NCBI GenBank assembly: GCA_002914805.1
Contig: JXTB01000026.1
Span: forward strand, 515,687 to 579,686
Direction of reading: 5' to 3'
DNA: 64,000 bases
Origin: Parasponia andersonii
Lineage: Eukaryota > Streptophyta > Magnoliopsida > Rosales > Cannabaceae
The notes under the pieces were generated by a model that saw nothing but the letters and a program-made list of their open reading frames with translations, was not told the origin of the DNA and made no database searches. Of the stretch, positions 21,601 through 32,895 are shown in pieces. Within the stretch, counting starts at the first letter, position 1. Each line of letters starts with the position of its first letter. Made by a program: the position numbers and the translations under genes.

Positions 21601-22170
21601 AGATATGGAAATACCAGTAGAGCAAGCAAGAGAAGTCCATCAAGAGGCTATTACTCTACCTTCCTCACCAATATTATCCACTCATGAAGATTCACCTCTA
21701 TCTTTCTTAACTGAGAGGCATGAAGAATGTACAAGAAGTCTTGAAGATCTATATGAGGTGACTGATAGACTCAAAAACCTCACTCTATTTTGCCTATTTG
21801 CTGATCATAAACCGGTGAACTTCCAAGAGGCTGTACAAGATGAAAAATAGAGGAATGCGATGGATGAAGAAGTCAAAGCCATAGTAAAGAATGACACTTG
21901 AGAACTATCCACTCTTCCTAAAGTTCATAAAGCTATCGGTATAAAATAGGTGTACAAGATGAAGAAGAATGCCAACAGAGAGGTAGAAAGATACAAAGCA
22001 AGCATATCGACACTCATTATCATTACATAAGAGAATGTGTTGCAAACAAAGAAGTACAATTAGAGTATGTGAGATCACATGATCAGATTGATGATATTTT
22101 CACCAAGCCACTCAAGTTTGAAGACTTCACAAAATTAAGAAACTTACTTGGTATTATAAAACAAGTGTAA
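21601..22170 (+). pseudogene. Copia-2 RT start fused to RNase H tail (internal deletion)
   Basis: A linker ends at a TAG at about 21848. RT-start words follow (MDEEVKAIVKNDT, VYKMKKNANREVERYKA) with stops. At about 21994-22003 the sequence jumps to the far C-terminus of RNase H (KHIDTHYHYIRE, DDIFTKPLKFEDFTK). The RT catalytic YVDD and most of RNase H are gone. A shared AAG/AAGCA at the junction suggests illegitimate recombination. Confidence 0.85.
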
Positions 22171-22177
22171 GGGAGGG
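22171..22177 (+). promoter_or_regulatory. Polypurine tract of Copia-2
   Basis: GGGAGGG immediately before the 3' LTR (whose first bases have mutated from TG to TA). Confidence 0.75.
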
Positions 22178-22646
22178 TATTGAAAATAAACTTATTTAAT
22201 CCCATAAGAAGTGTTTTAAGCTCATCAACATGAGGCCCAATAAGTTGGATTTAACCTAAAAGCAAAGCTTATAAAAGAAAAAGCCCAAGTCCAAATTAAA
22301 GAAGCTTTCCACCTAAAATCTTCTAGTGTTAGTTAGATATTAGCTTTTTACACATGAATTATTTTATTACTTAGATTATAATTAGAAATGTGTAGAAGAA
22401 AATATGTATGATTTAAGGATTTTTGTAATTGTTTATTTGTGTGGTTCTCATTATTTCGCATGTAGTATAAATATTCATTCTTATTTGAGTTCTAAGCATC
22501 AAGTAAGAAGCAAAGCATTTAAGAGTGAAGAGAAGAGAGAAAGAAGTATAGCTTCTAGTAAGTGAGTGAGCTTGAAGAATAAAATTGAGAATTTTCTCTT
22601 GTAAAAGTATTTGAGTGAATAATAAAGTTTATTTTATTTTCCAACA
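22178..22646 (+). repeat. 3' LTR of Copia-2
   Basis: 469 bp, TATTGAAAAT...TTCCAACA, TATA box at 22466-22473. Same length as the 5' LTR, with about 43 differences by hand count. Confidence 0.95.
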
Positions 22647-23592
22647 TTAACCACTACTACTTGTGTTTGTAATGAGTGACAATTTGCGTCCATAGTTAAT
22701 TAATCTTGGACAAATTTTAATAATCATGAACTTTTCTAGTTTTATAAATTTCTTGGAAACTTAAAGAACAAGTTTTTTTAATTAAAATTAGATTGTGCGA
22801 TAATCTTTAAATTTCCAGAATACAAAATAAATTAGATAGTTGGGATTATCGTAAAACATTTTAAAAATTGCTTTTATTTACAATAACGGTTATGAGATCA
22901 TTTGAAATTATTTTTTTCAATATTTTAAATTTGTAAGATTAATGGATTATCTTACAGATTTTAAACTTAAAACATTATAGTTTTATTTAAAATTCAAATT
23001 AAGAGTTTAGGGAGAATCTTATTTTTGAAAGTTAAGTGATTGACAAGTTTAACCTATACAAGATTAAAAGATTGATGAATGACAAACCTACAAGTAAAAA
23101 ATTCAAATTTAGATTTTAGGGAGAATCTTATTTTTGAAAGTAAAGTGATCGGCAGGTTTAACCTATACAATATTAAAAGATTGATAAATGACCAACCTAA
23201 AAATAAAAGGTTAGTGCTTTACGGTAATGACCCTTGTTTTAAGCATCCATTGTGCTTTTTAGCCCACTAACTTATGATGCTTATATATGACGTTGTCATT
23301 TAACCGTCTTGTTACCTCTCTGGGCTCATGCTCTTTGAATTTTTCTTTTTCCACGTCCTCAGAGGTGTAAACCTTAGAACTCTACTTTAAGGAGTTCCCA
23401 GCAATTGGTACTAGGGCCACAAGGCTATACTTAGGAACTTCTATTTAACTTCTTAAAATAGAGTTGCAAGGTTCGAACTTTTGGGACTCGAAGGAAAAAT
23501 ACAAAAAATATGTATCCAGAGAGATAACTGTATGATTGAGTGACGACAATACCGTATATAAGAGGTACAAGTCCATAGGCAAAAGAGCCCAA
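22647..23592. other. Spacer with a 109-bp tandem duplication
   Basis: No gene seen. Two units at 22991-23099 and 23100-23208 share AGGGAGAATCTTATTTTTGA and AACCTATACAA stretches. From about 23430 on, the sequence may be very decayed Copia-3 pol, but I cannot read domains there. Confidence 0.5.
22991..23208 (+). repeat. Tandem duplication, 109-bp unit
   Basis: Both units begin AATTCAAATT and contain the same GGGAGAATCTTATTTTTGAA core with scattered substitutions. No N is nearby. Confidence 0.8.
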
Positions 23593-24349
23593 TGGAGGCT
23601 TGAAGAACAACCCCGCTTCATACATTAATAACACACTAGCTACGTTCTCAATGAAAGATTCCAAAATAGAATTTTTACCCATTCCCCATGGAATCAGACT
23701 ACCTAAGAAGAATCTCAGTAAACACTACCTAAGGTGAATCTCCTAAGAATGGGCAAGAAATGGAATACATAAAATAGATTCGTTATGCATTATTAGGAGG
23801 AAGTCTCAATTATGTTATACTCTAGACGAGACCTGATATAAGTTGTAATTATTGCGCGATATCAATTAAATCCGAGGACAGAATACTGGGTTGTAGTAAA
23901 ATAAATATTCAAGTATTATAGGAGAGCAAGAGATCATATTCTTGTATATTTTGGAGAAAAACCTGAACTCATAGATTATACAGATTCATATTTTAAATCT
24001 GATCTGGACTCTGAAAATTCAACTTCAGGTTCTATGTTTACCCATAATGGAGGATCCATTGTATTGAGGAGTATCTAGCAGTAATAGATTGCTAATTATT
24101 CAAACATGAATACTGAATATGTAGCGTCTTGCAAACATGTTAAAGAAGTAGTCTAGGTCTGAAAGTTCCTAGCTGATCTTAAGCTGGTTCCCACTGCTAA
24201 GCTATCTATAGCACTACTTTATTGTGATAGCAATGGAGTCATTTCTGATTCAAAGGGAACTCATAAGCCACAAGAGGGGAATACAGATGAAAAGAAAGTA
24301 CCACGTAGTAAGAGAGATCGTACAAAGGGGAGATGTGACAAATGTATGA
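23593..24349 (+). pseudogene. Copia-3: RT C-terminus and RNase H remnant, left half
   Basis: Broken plus-strand translation gives SMKDSKIEFLPIPHGIRLP, then RYALLGGSLNYV, TRPDI, ARYQLNPRTEYWVVVK, LIDYTDSYFKSDLDSENSTSG, MNTEYVASCKHVKEVV, LYCDSNGVISDSKG and RKYHVVREIVQRGDVT. This is the order of a Copia RT end and RNase H. Stops are frequent. It is cut at 24349, where element B begins, and its C-terminus resumes after element B at 52228. Confidence 0.85.
24345..24349. other. Left target-site repeat of element B
   Basis: TATGA here, TAAGA at 52228-52232, one mismatch. It lies inside the Copia-3 RNase H reading frame. Confidence 0.7.
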
Positions 24350-24856
24350 TGTAAAAGCTGGTTTTAATTAAGAGCATTTTCGACTTTTTAAACTCAATGG
24401 CATTGACATAAATATGTATTTTTGGATTTAAATAATAAAAATATCTAGAATATTTTATTATTTTGCAATAGTACTCAAATTTTGCATAAAAACCCCTCAA
24501 AACATCAAATTCTCTCAAGGGAGGACCTATGAAAAAGAGAAAAGAGAGAAAAATACCCCAATCTCTTGAAGCTCACCATTGCCACATACTTCCACAACTG
24601 GGTCCACATGCCACCCCACCCAGAGAGGACTCGCCGATGATCTAAACTCCACTGGTTTCACTAGAATCGAAGCGCAGGTAATCGAGATCTAGCCATCCAA
24701 AGATCGCGCCAAAAACACGGTTTTACGGTGAAATTTCAGGCGTCTGACCTCTGTTTTCGACACCTCTGGCGAGTAGAGTCTCGTAGCATCTCCCGATTTC
24801 ACTTAATAATTATATAAATACCCTTACATACATGTGTGGAATCGGGGGATGTTACA
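24350..24856 (+). repeat. Chimeric LTR: start of LTR B joined to the last ~75 bp of LTR A
   Basis: 24350 to about 24777 matches the beginning of the 3' LTR of element B (50366-50795). From there to 24856 (CTCCCGATTTCACT...GGGGGATGTTACA) it matches the end of LTR A (about 33413-33481). A deletion has therefore fused the two and removed the rest of LTR B, its gag region and most of the 5' LTR of A. Confidence 0.85.
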
Positions 24857-24858
24857 GT

Positions 24859-24870
24859 TGGTATCAGAGC
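24859..24870 (+). promoter_or_regulatory. Primer-binding site of element A
   Basis: TGGTATCAGAGC two bases after the LTR end, a perfect match to the usual initiator tRNA-Met site. Confidence 0.95.
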
Positions 24871-25033
24871 TTATGTTTTAAAATGATTCTGAAGACAGCT
24901 TATATACACACGTCGGGAAGGAAAGGAAGCCTAATTTCTCTGTAAGTGTTTGATATGCATTTTGATATCTGTTCAAATTTTTTTTATTACATTCATATTC
25001 TGGTAATGATTATTATTGGCTATAATTGGAACT

Positions 25034-26644
25034 ATGGAATCTGGGTATAAGGATATCAGTATGGTGACTACTTGGGGTCTAGATAATTTTGAGAAGGGTG
25101 CATCTTCTTGACGGGGTGGTAATCAGGTTGAACAGTTGGCTTCTTTGATACAAAATATTTTGGAGAAACATATGAGACAAGAAAATCAACCTAACCCTCC
25201 ACCACCACCACCTCAACATAGGCAAGATGCTAGTGAAAGTGCTGGGAAAAGATTCAGGATACTCCAGCCTCCAACCTTTGATGGTGGGATTGATCTGATA
25301 CAAGCAAAGTAGTGGATTAGGATCACTGAGCATATGCTGGCTTACGCCAAGGTTCCTGATGCAGATAAGGTTCCTTGTGCTAGTTTTATGCTGAGACACC
25401 ATGCTGAATATTGGTAGGACACTATGAGTACTATTCATGATATCACTACTATGACCTAGGAGAGGTTTAGAGAGTTATTTTATGGAAAATATTTTACTGA
25501 TGCCATGAGAGCTAGCAGGAGGGTTGAGTTTGCTAATCTGAAACAGGATGAAATGTCTGTCGCAGAATACATCCGTAAGTTCGACGAGTTATCACGATAT
25601 GCACCTCATATGGTTGCCACCAATGAGCTCAAGGTAGATCAATTTATGTAAGGCCTAAGGAAGACTATCGTTAGGGATTTGAAATCAGGTGGAATTCGAG
25701 GTGTACCATTTGCTTAAATTGCTGACAAGGCATTAGATGCTGAGCAAGAAGAGAAAGATGTTTTGAATGAGGAAAAGATTAGGAGAAAAAGATTGGCTAG
25801 AGAAATGCAAAGAAGTTTCAGACCTGGTTTTCAAGGAAATAGAGGAGGACAGACTCAAGTCCAACATCCTCAGGATATGAAAAGGAAGGGAGCTCTAATT
25901 CAACAGACCCGACCTGATCAGGGTAAGCGTCCCAAGACTGACCAGTGGACTACAATTACTACTATACCACCTTGCCCTTCATGTGGAAAGAATCATTCTG
26001 GAGAATATCGTAAGGTTGCAGGATTATGCTACAAATATGTTAAAAGTGGTCATTTTATTAAGAATTGCCCTGAAATGAAAAATGATCAGAAGAAATCTAG
26101 TGGAAGGCTGTATGCTATGGTTGAAACGGATGTTAGAGATGAAACTCAGGTAGACCCATCTATTATCACAGGTGAGATATTTATTTTTGGCATCATAGCT
26201 CATGTATTAATAGATTCAGGATCCACGCATTCACATGCATCATTAACATTTGTGAGGAGATTGGGTCATCCAATAGATCAAATGAGTACTCCATTCGGTA
26301 CCACACTTCACTCTGGAGAGGTTATGTATTCAGACAAAATTTTGAAAGCTTGTCCTGTGATAATTGATGATAGAGAGTTATTTGCAGACCTAATTGTGCT
26401 TGACATAGATGACTATGAAATCATTTTGGGTATGGATTGGCTGTCAAAGTATTTTGCTAAGATTGGCTGTAAGAAGAAAATGGTGACATTTCATCCTCCT
26501 AATGCTGATCAGTTCACACTTATGGGTACTCAGTATAAAACCAAGTTTCCTTTGATCTCAGCCATAAAAGCTCATAAATTGTTAGGGAAAGATGTACAAG
26601 GTATATGGCCAGTATTGTTGATACATCTGTGGAGCAGAAGTTGA
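25034..26644 (+). pseudogene. Element A gag and protease (one frame, six in-frame stops)
   Basis: The frame opens at ATG 25034 (MESGYKDISMV) and keeps phase to 26644. It is interrupted by a TGA, three TAG codons (several where related proteins have Trp) and two TAA codons in the first 700 bp. From 25763 it is open. The gag core reads FRELFYGKYFTDAMR and MSVAEYIRKFDELSRYAPH. The zinc knuckle reads CYKYVKSGHFIKNC: the second Cys is Tyr (TGT to TAT). Protease follows with VLIDSGSTHSHASL (active-site DSG) and IILGMDWLSKY. The frame leaves phase near 26595 and the polyprotein continues in another frame. Confidence 0.9.
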
Positions 26645-26682
26645 GGCCAGAAGATATGCCAGTTGTGCAAAATTTTTAGGAA

Positions 26683-28044
26683 GTGTTTCAGGAAGATTTA
26701 CCAAGTTTGCCACCAGTAAGAGAGATTGATTTTGCTATTGATTTGGTACCAGGTACTGCGCCTATTTCTAAAACACCCTATAGAATGGCCCCAATAGAAT
26801 TAAAGGAGCTAAAGACTCAGTTACAAGAATTGCTAGACAAAGGATTTGTACGTCCCTGTTTTTCACCGTGGGGTGCACCAGTGTTGTTTGTGAAAAAGAA
26901 AGATGGCACTATGCGAATGTGTATTGACTACAAAGAACTTAACAAAGTGACTATTAAAAATAAGTATCCCTTACCTCATATCGATGAATGGTTTGATCAA
27001 TTACAGGGTACTTCTGTATTTTCTAAGATTGATTTGAGGTCTGGTTACTATCAATTAAGAGTCAGAGAAGAAGATATTCTAAAGACTGCTTTTAGGACTC
27101 ATTATGGCCATTATGAATTTTTGGTAATGCCACTTGGCTTGACCAATGCTCCAGCAGCGTTTATGGACCTTATGAATAGGATATTTAAGGAATTTCTAGA
27201 TAAGTTTGTTATTGTATTCATCGATGACATTTTAGTATACTCACGATCTAGAGAAGAGCATAAAGAACATTTGAGAATCATTCTTCAGATATTGACAGAG
27301 AAAGAGTTATATGCTAAATTCAAGAAATGCGAGTTTTGGTTAGAAAAAGTGTTGTTCTTTGGTCACATTGTTTCTCAGGATGGGATTTCTGTTGACCCTA
27401 CCAAGGTTAAAGCAGTTAATAATTGGTCTAGACCTACCAATGTTACTGAGGTCAGAAGTTTTCTGGGTTTGGCTGGTTATTACAGAAGGTTTATTGAGGG
27501 ATTTTCTAAGATAGCTATACCATTTACACAGTTGACCAAGAAAAGCAATAACTTCATATGGACAGAGGAGTGTCAAAGGAGTTTTCAAGAATTGAAGCAG
27601 AGATTAATTTCTACACTAGTCCTGACCATACCTTTAGGCATTGAGGGATTCGTTATATATAGTGATGCTTCGAAACAAGGTCTGGGATGCATTCTCATGC
27701 AAAGTGGAAAAGTTATTGCTTATGCTTCAAGACAACTAAAGGAATATGAACGTAACTACCCTACTCATGATTTAGAACTGCCAGCAGTGGTAATTGCATT
27801 GAAGATTTGGCGACATTATCTGTATGGTGTACATTGTGAAATCTTTACTGATCACAAAAGTTTCAAGTATTTTTTCACTCAGAAAGAACTGAACATGAGA
27901 CAAAGATGTTGGCTAGAATTGGTAAAAGACTATGATTGCGACATCAGTTATCATCCAGGAAAAGCCAATGTTGTGGCGGATGCGCTCAGCAAAAAATCAT
28001 CTGGTAGTTTGGCAGCTTTACATGAATTAGATAAATCTTTGTGA
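26683..28044 (+). pseudogene. Element A reverse transcriptase-RNase H, 453-codon open segment
   Basis: The longest undamaged retroelement frame in the window. It opens after a TAG and begins [22 protein letters not shown] motifs: [48 protein letters not shown], and the catalytic FIDD at 27217-27228. RNase [31 protein letters not shown] and VVADALSKK supply the D-E-D-D set. It is part of a polyprotein rather than a separate gene. The frame stops at a TGA at 28042-28044 and integrase continues in phase. Confidence 0.93.
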
Positions 28045-29106
28045 GAGGATTTATGCCGATCTGGTATCGAATTAATTACTGGGAAATTATCTGCTATGAC
28101 TTTACATTCTACCTTATTAGATAGAATTAAACAAGGCCAGATGGAAGATCTTGAGTTAATTAGATACAAAGAATTAATAGAGTCAGGGAAAAAGTCAGAT
28201 TTCAGTATTTCTACTAAAGGAGTTATCAAATATTAAGGTAGACTGTGCGTACCAGATGACAGAAATATCAAGGAAGAAATTCTAGTAGAAGCACACAATA
28301 CTCCATATTCAGTCCATCTAGGTACTACTAAAATATACAACGATTTGAAGATTCTTTACTGGTGGGCAGGAATGAAAAAGGATATTTTCAAATTTGTGGA
28401 ACATTGCTTAACATGTCAGCAGATAAAGGCTGAGCATAAGAGACCAACAGGAGAGTTGCAACCACTACCGTTGCCTAAGTGGAAGTGGGAGGAGATCGCC
28501 ATGGATTTTGTAGTTGGGTTACCGAAGACAATATCTCGACAAGATGCAGTCTGGGTCATAGTTGACAGACACACTAAAGTAGCACATTTTATTCCGATTT
28601 CTATGACCTACTCCATGGATAAACTTGCAGCATTGTACATTAAGGAGATTGTTAGGCTTCATGGGATTCCAATTTCCATAATCTCACATAGAGATGCCAG
28701 ATTTACCTCAAAGTTCTGGAAGAGTATACAATGAGCTTTGGGTACTAAATTGAAATTTAGTACTGCATTCCATCCTCAGACAGATGGTCAGGCTGAGAGG
28801 ACTATTCAGATATTAGAAGATATACTCAGAGCTTGTGTTATGGATTTCCAGGAGTCATGGAACCATTACCTACCACTAGTTGAGTTCTCCTATAATAACA
28901 GCTTTCAAGCAACGATTGGTATTGCACCTTATGAGATGTTGTATGGCGGAAAATTTAGATCTCCAGTTCACTGGGATGAGGTTGGAGAGCATCGTTATTT
29001 GGGTTCCGATAATGTTAGAGATACAGCTGAGGCAGTAGAAAAAATCAGAAAAGGTATGATACCAGCTCAAAGTAGACAGAAGTTTTATGTAGATCCAGAA
29101 CGCTGA
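28045..29106 (+). pseudogene. Element A integrase with a lost catalytic Asp
   Basis: The H2C2 zinc finger is formed by HNTPYSVH and CLTCQQ. The catalytic core has its first Asp in [10 protein letters not shown]. Where gypsy integrases read SDRD, the sequence reads [13 protein letters not shown], so the second catalytic Asp is His. The Glu is in GQAERTIQ. YNNSFQATIGIAPYEMLYG is typical of the C-terminal core. Stops: a TAA before GRLCVPDD, a TGA after KSIQ at about 28732, and a TGA after DPER at 29104. Confidence 0.9.
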
Positions 29107-29541
29107 CCCTTACACTTTTCTGTTGGTGATAAAGTATTTCTCAAAGTAGCTCCTATGAAAGGTGTAATGAGATTTGGAAAGAAAGGAAAGTTGAGCCCAA
29201 GATTTATAGGTCCTTATGAGATCCTTGAGAAAGTTGGGATTGTCGCTTATAGGCTTGCCCTACCCCCAGAATTATCAGGTGTACACAACGTCTTCCATGT
29301 TTCTATGCTAAGAAAGTATGTATAAGATCCATCCTATGTTCTTAACGAAGAGCCACTTAAACTGGCTCCAAAATTAAACTATGAGGAACATCCTTTTCAG
29401 ATTCTAGACAGAAAGGAGAAAGAATTGAGAAATAAAAAGATTCCTTTAGTGAAAGATCTATGGCGTAACCATTCTGTTAGGAAGACAACATGGGAACGAG
29501 AAGATGAAATGAGAAGTCAACATCCAGAATTATTTAGGTAA
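29107..29541 (+). pseudogene. Element A integrase C-terminus and chromodomain
   Basis: VGDKVFLKVAPMKGVMRFG (GPF/Y-type module with SPRFIGPYEI) is followed by VHNVFHVSMLRKYV, then a chromodomain-like end: ILDRKEKELRNKKIPLVKDL, WRNHSVRKTTWEREDEM and QHPELFR. In this group the chromodomain is thought to steer insertion to heterochromatin. A TAA replaces a residue after RKYV. Confidence 0.85.
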
Positions 29542-29569
29542 GCAAATTTCGAGGATGAAATTTAATAAG

Positions 29570-29580
29570 AGGGGAAGGAT
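29570..29580 (+). promoter_or_regulatory. Polypurine tract of element A
   Basis: AGGGGAAGGA-type purine run directly before the LTR start TGTGATGCCC at 29581. Confidence 0.75.
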
Positions 29581-30427
29581 TGTGATGCCCAAAATTGCCA
29601 ATAATAAACATATTCATATTGTATAAAAGATATATCAAGCAACTAGTATCAATTTCATGGTAAATTACTCATTCTGATTGTTAAATGATCTATTTTATTG
29701 TACTAATATTTGTGGAAGTGCTCCCATGCAGTGTAAAGACTCAGTTTCCTCAGAGAAAGAGAGCTTGGCATATGAAAGGGACAAAGAATACATTTATGAA
29801 TAGTAATACTATATGAACATGCATTGAAATCATATCTGTTGATAACTTGGTCAAATAGTAGTTTTTCGGTAAAATGCATTTTTCACTCTTTTCGGAGCCA
29901 AATTGACTGTGCGTTTAACACGTCAAATAACTTTTATTTAATGTGTAGAAACCATTTCTAACATTTTCCAAAATTTTGGTTTTAGGTAAGCACGAGGTGG
30001 TAGTTACTGTATTGAACTGTATTTAGTTACACTAAGCTAGCATAGATTAAGCTTAATCGCGTAATGTCATCTTTGTGTACTCTAATAATTAGGCAGTGAT
30101 ACTTTTTTTGCATTATTAATTGGAGTCTAATTGACTTATTTTTATGTTTAGTGATTGGTTATGGGGCTAGGTTTCACTAGATTACAATAAGATTGACCAT
30201 ATGGGATTATAGGTCAAAGTATGGCATTTTCACCTCTTAAGCTAGGCTTCACCATTTTGGTCTACACTTGGGTATATAGGATGGACTAGCAATGTGGTGA
30301 GTATACTAAGAATATTTTAGAGCTGGGCACATGGAAAGTAAGGTGCAAAATTCCCAAAATACCTCTTACAACTTATGTTATGCCATTTCTTAGTTATTAA
30401 GTATCATTTCAGGACCAAATCTGGTCA

Positions 30428-32706
30428 TTTTCTTCTCCTTTCTCTCCATCCACGACCTGAAACTCTCCCACTCATTTTCAGACTTCTCTTAGCTCCCATT
30501 AACCATTTCCAAGAGTTTCCAAGTGGTAGAACTCAATTTGGAGCTCAAGAAAGCAAGATAACTCCAAACTAGTCAAGGTAATTCTACTAATTCTCCTTCC
30601 TAGGTTTTGTTTTATTATTTCAATTCTCCACTTGATACCACTTAAATAATGATTCCTCTATGTTCTCTTAAGTCCTAAGATCAATTTATAAGCCAGAGAA
30701 ATGAGTTTGGTAGAAGAAGAAGGCAAGAGCTTCAACAAAGGTTCAAACTAGTCAAGGTGCAGTTTTTATGGAATTTGGAATTGATAATTTATTTCTATTG
30801 CATTAGTCCTTAAATCAAAGCTTTTATTTGATGAATAAAGGTCCTAGAAAACCTTATATATGGTTGGAAACATAGAATTTAAGGAAAGGATTAAAGTTAG
30901 ACTTAAATCCCTAAAGTTTGCTATTTGTGGATTCAAGTGTTTTCATTATTGGAATAAGTTGTCTACACTTGTAATTTGATTTCATTACTTGGAATGTGTA
31001 AGACATCGATCCCTTTATGTAGATTACACCTATTTACTGCCTGGTTATAATGATATAAAAGTGTAAAAGTAGTTTTAAACTTTGTTTAAACCGAAAGGAA
31101 GTCAAGTGCACCTAGGTTGTTCTAAATGATCCTCTTTGAGGTGTATTTGTGAGAATTGGCTTATGGATTGTTATTGCAGATCTTAAACCATAATTTTAAT
31201 CATGTGGGAATGTCCTAAAAATAGGGGAGGTGCTGTCCAAATATTTTTAAAACCAAATGGTACTATTTAGAAGCAAATGGACTAGTTTTTATGAAAGTAT
31301 GTGCCAATTTGGTTCATTTTATGATTAGATTTCCTGATTTTGTGAAAGTTGTGATTTATGCTTGTGGTTGCTTTCTTTAAGAATTTTACATTATAGTAAT
31401 CATTCTAGTAATGAAATTGATATCAGGTCTTCCACACACCTTACTACTGAGGATACTGACCCTTTTCACTATCTTTTCTGTCGGACATAGGGTAAGTAAC
31501 GTTACACCTACAATGTACGAAATTCTTTATTTACTGTGAATGTAAAATATTTAGATATGTGTATGTANTTTCTTCTCCTTTCTCTCCATCCATGACCTGA
31601 AACTCTCCCACTCATTTTCAGACTTCTCTTAGCTCCCATTAACCATTTCCAAGAGTTTCCAAGTGGTAGAACTCAGTTTGGAGCTCAAGAAAGCAAGATA
31701 GGTCCAAACTAGTCAAGGTAATTCTACTAATTCTCCTTCCTAGGTTTTGTTTTATTATTTCAATTCTCCACTTGATACCACTTAAATAATGATTCCTCTA
31801 TGTTCTCTTAATTCCTAAGATCAATTTATAAGCCATAGAAATTAGTTTGGTGGAAGAAGAAGGCAAGAGCTTCAACAAAGGTTCAAACTAGTCAAGGTGC
31901 GGTTTTTATGGAATTTGGAATTGGTAATTTATTTCTATTGCATTAGCCCTTAAATCAAAGCTTTTATTTGATGAATAAAGGTCCTAGAAAACCTTATATA
32001 TGGTTGGAAACATAGAATTTAAGAAGAGGATTAAAGTTAGACTTAAATCCCCAAAGTTTGCTATTTGTGGATTCAAGTGTTTTTATTATTGGAATAAGTT
32101 GTCTACACTTGTAATTTGATTTCATTACTTGGAATGTGTAAGACATCGATCCCTTTATGTAGATTACACCTATTTACTGGCTGCTTATAATGATATAAAA
32201 GTGTAAAAGTAGTTTTAAACTTTGTTTAAACCGAAAGGAAGTCAAGTGCACCTAGGTTGTTCTAAATGATCCTCTTTGAGGTGTATATGTGGGAATTGGC
32301 TTGTGGATTGTTATTGCAGATCTTAAACCATAATTTTAATCATGTGGGAATGTCCTAAAAATAGGGGAGGTGCTGTCCAAATATTTTTAAAACCAAATGG
32401 TACTATTTAGAAGCAAATGGACTAGTTTTTATGAAAGTATGTGCCAATTTGGTTCATTTTATGATTAGATTTCCTGATTTTGTGAAAGTTGTGATTTATG
32501 CTTGTGGTTGCTTTCTTTAAGAATTTTACATTATAGTAATCATTCTAGTAATGAAATTGATATCAGGTCTTCCACACACTTTACTACTGAGGATACTGAC
32601 CCTTTTCACTATCTTTTCTGTCGGACATAGGGTAAGTAACGTTACACCTACAATGTACGAAATTCTTTATTTACTGTGAATGTAAAATATTTAGATATGT
32701 GTATGT
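30428..32706 (+). repeat. Direct duplication around single N at 31567 (1139-bp unit)
   Basis: 30428-31566 and 31568-32706 match with about 21 substitutions by hand count (roughly 2%). The left copy stops at the N and the right copy continues. This is probably an unmerged contig overlap or allele. Confidence 0.88.
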
Positions 32707-32815
32707 ACGTATCTGTTAGTCAATCTTGCATGAGACATTAACGCGTGGTGTATTTTTATTGCCCGACGAGTATTGGTGAATAGGGTGTGATGGGCCAGTG
32801 CCTAAATATGAGATA

Positions 32816-32895
32816 TGGTTCCTTTGGGGACACTTTGGTTCCTTCGGAAACATTCTAGTCCTTTCGGGGACACTATGGTTCCTTCGGGAACACTC
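32816..32895 (+). repeat. Four ~21-bp repeats with near-palindromic core in LTR A
   Basis: Units resemble GGTTCCTTCGGGAACACTAT. The core GTTCCTTCGGGAAC is nearly self-complementary. They lie about 300 bp upstream of the LTR TATA box. Confidence 0.8.

Larger units (their letters stand above)
18302..22646 (+). mobile_element. Copia-2: Ty1/copia LTR retrotransposon with internal deletion
   Basis: Two 469-bp LTRs (18302-18770 and 22178-22646) flank gag, protease and integrase of the type widely annotated as TNT1-94-like. They are followed by a short RT start joined directly to the RNase H tail. The flanking 5-mers CTAAC (18297-18301) and TTAAC (22647-22651) are a target duplication with one mismatch. 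My hand alignment of the LTRs finds about 43 substitutions and no indel, mostly transitions. That points to an old insertion with cytosine-deamination wear. Confidence 0.95.

Noticed and set aside
31567-32706. Real tandem duplication inside LTR A
   Set aside because: It coincides exactly with a single N, and the same pattern occurs at the three other single N, so an assembly cause is more likely.
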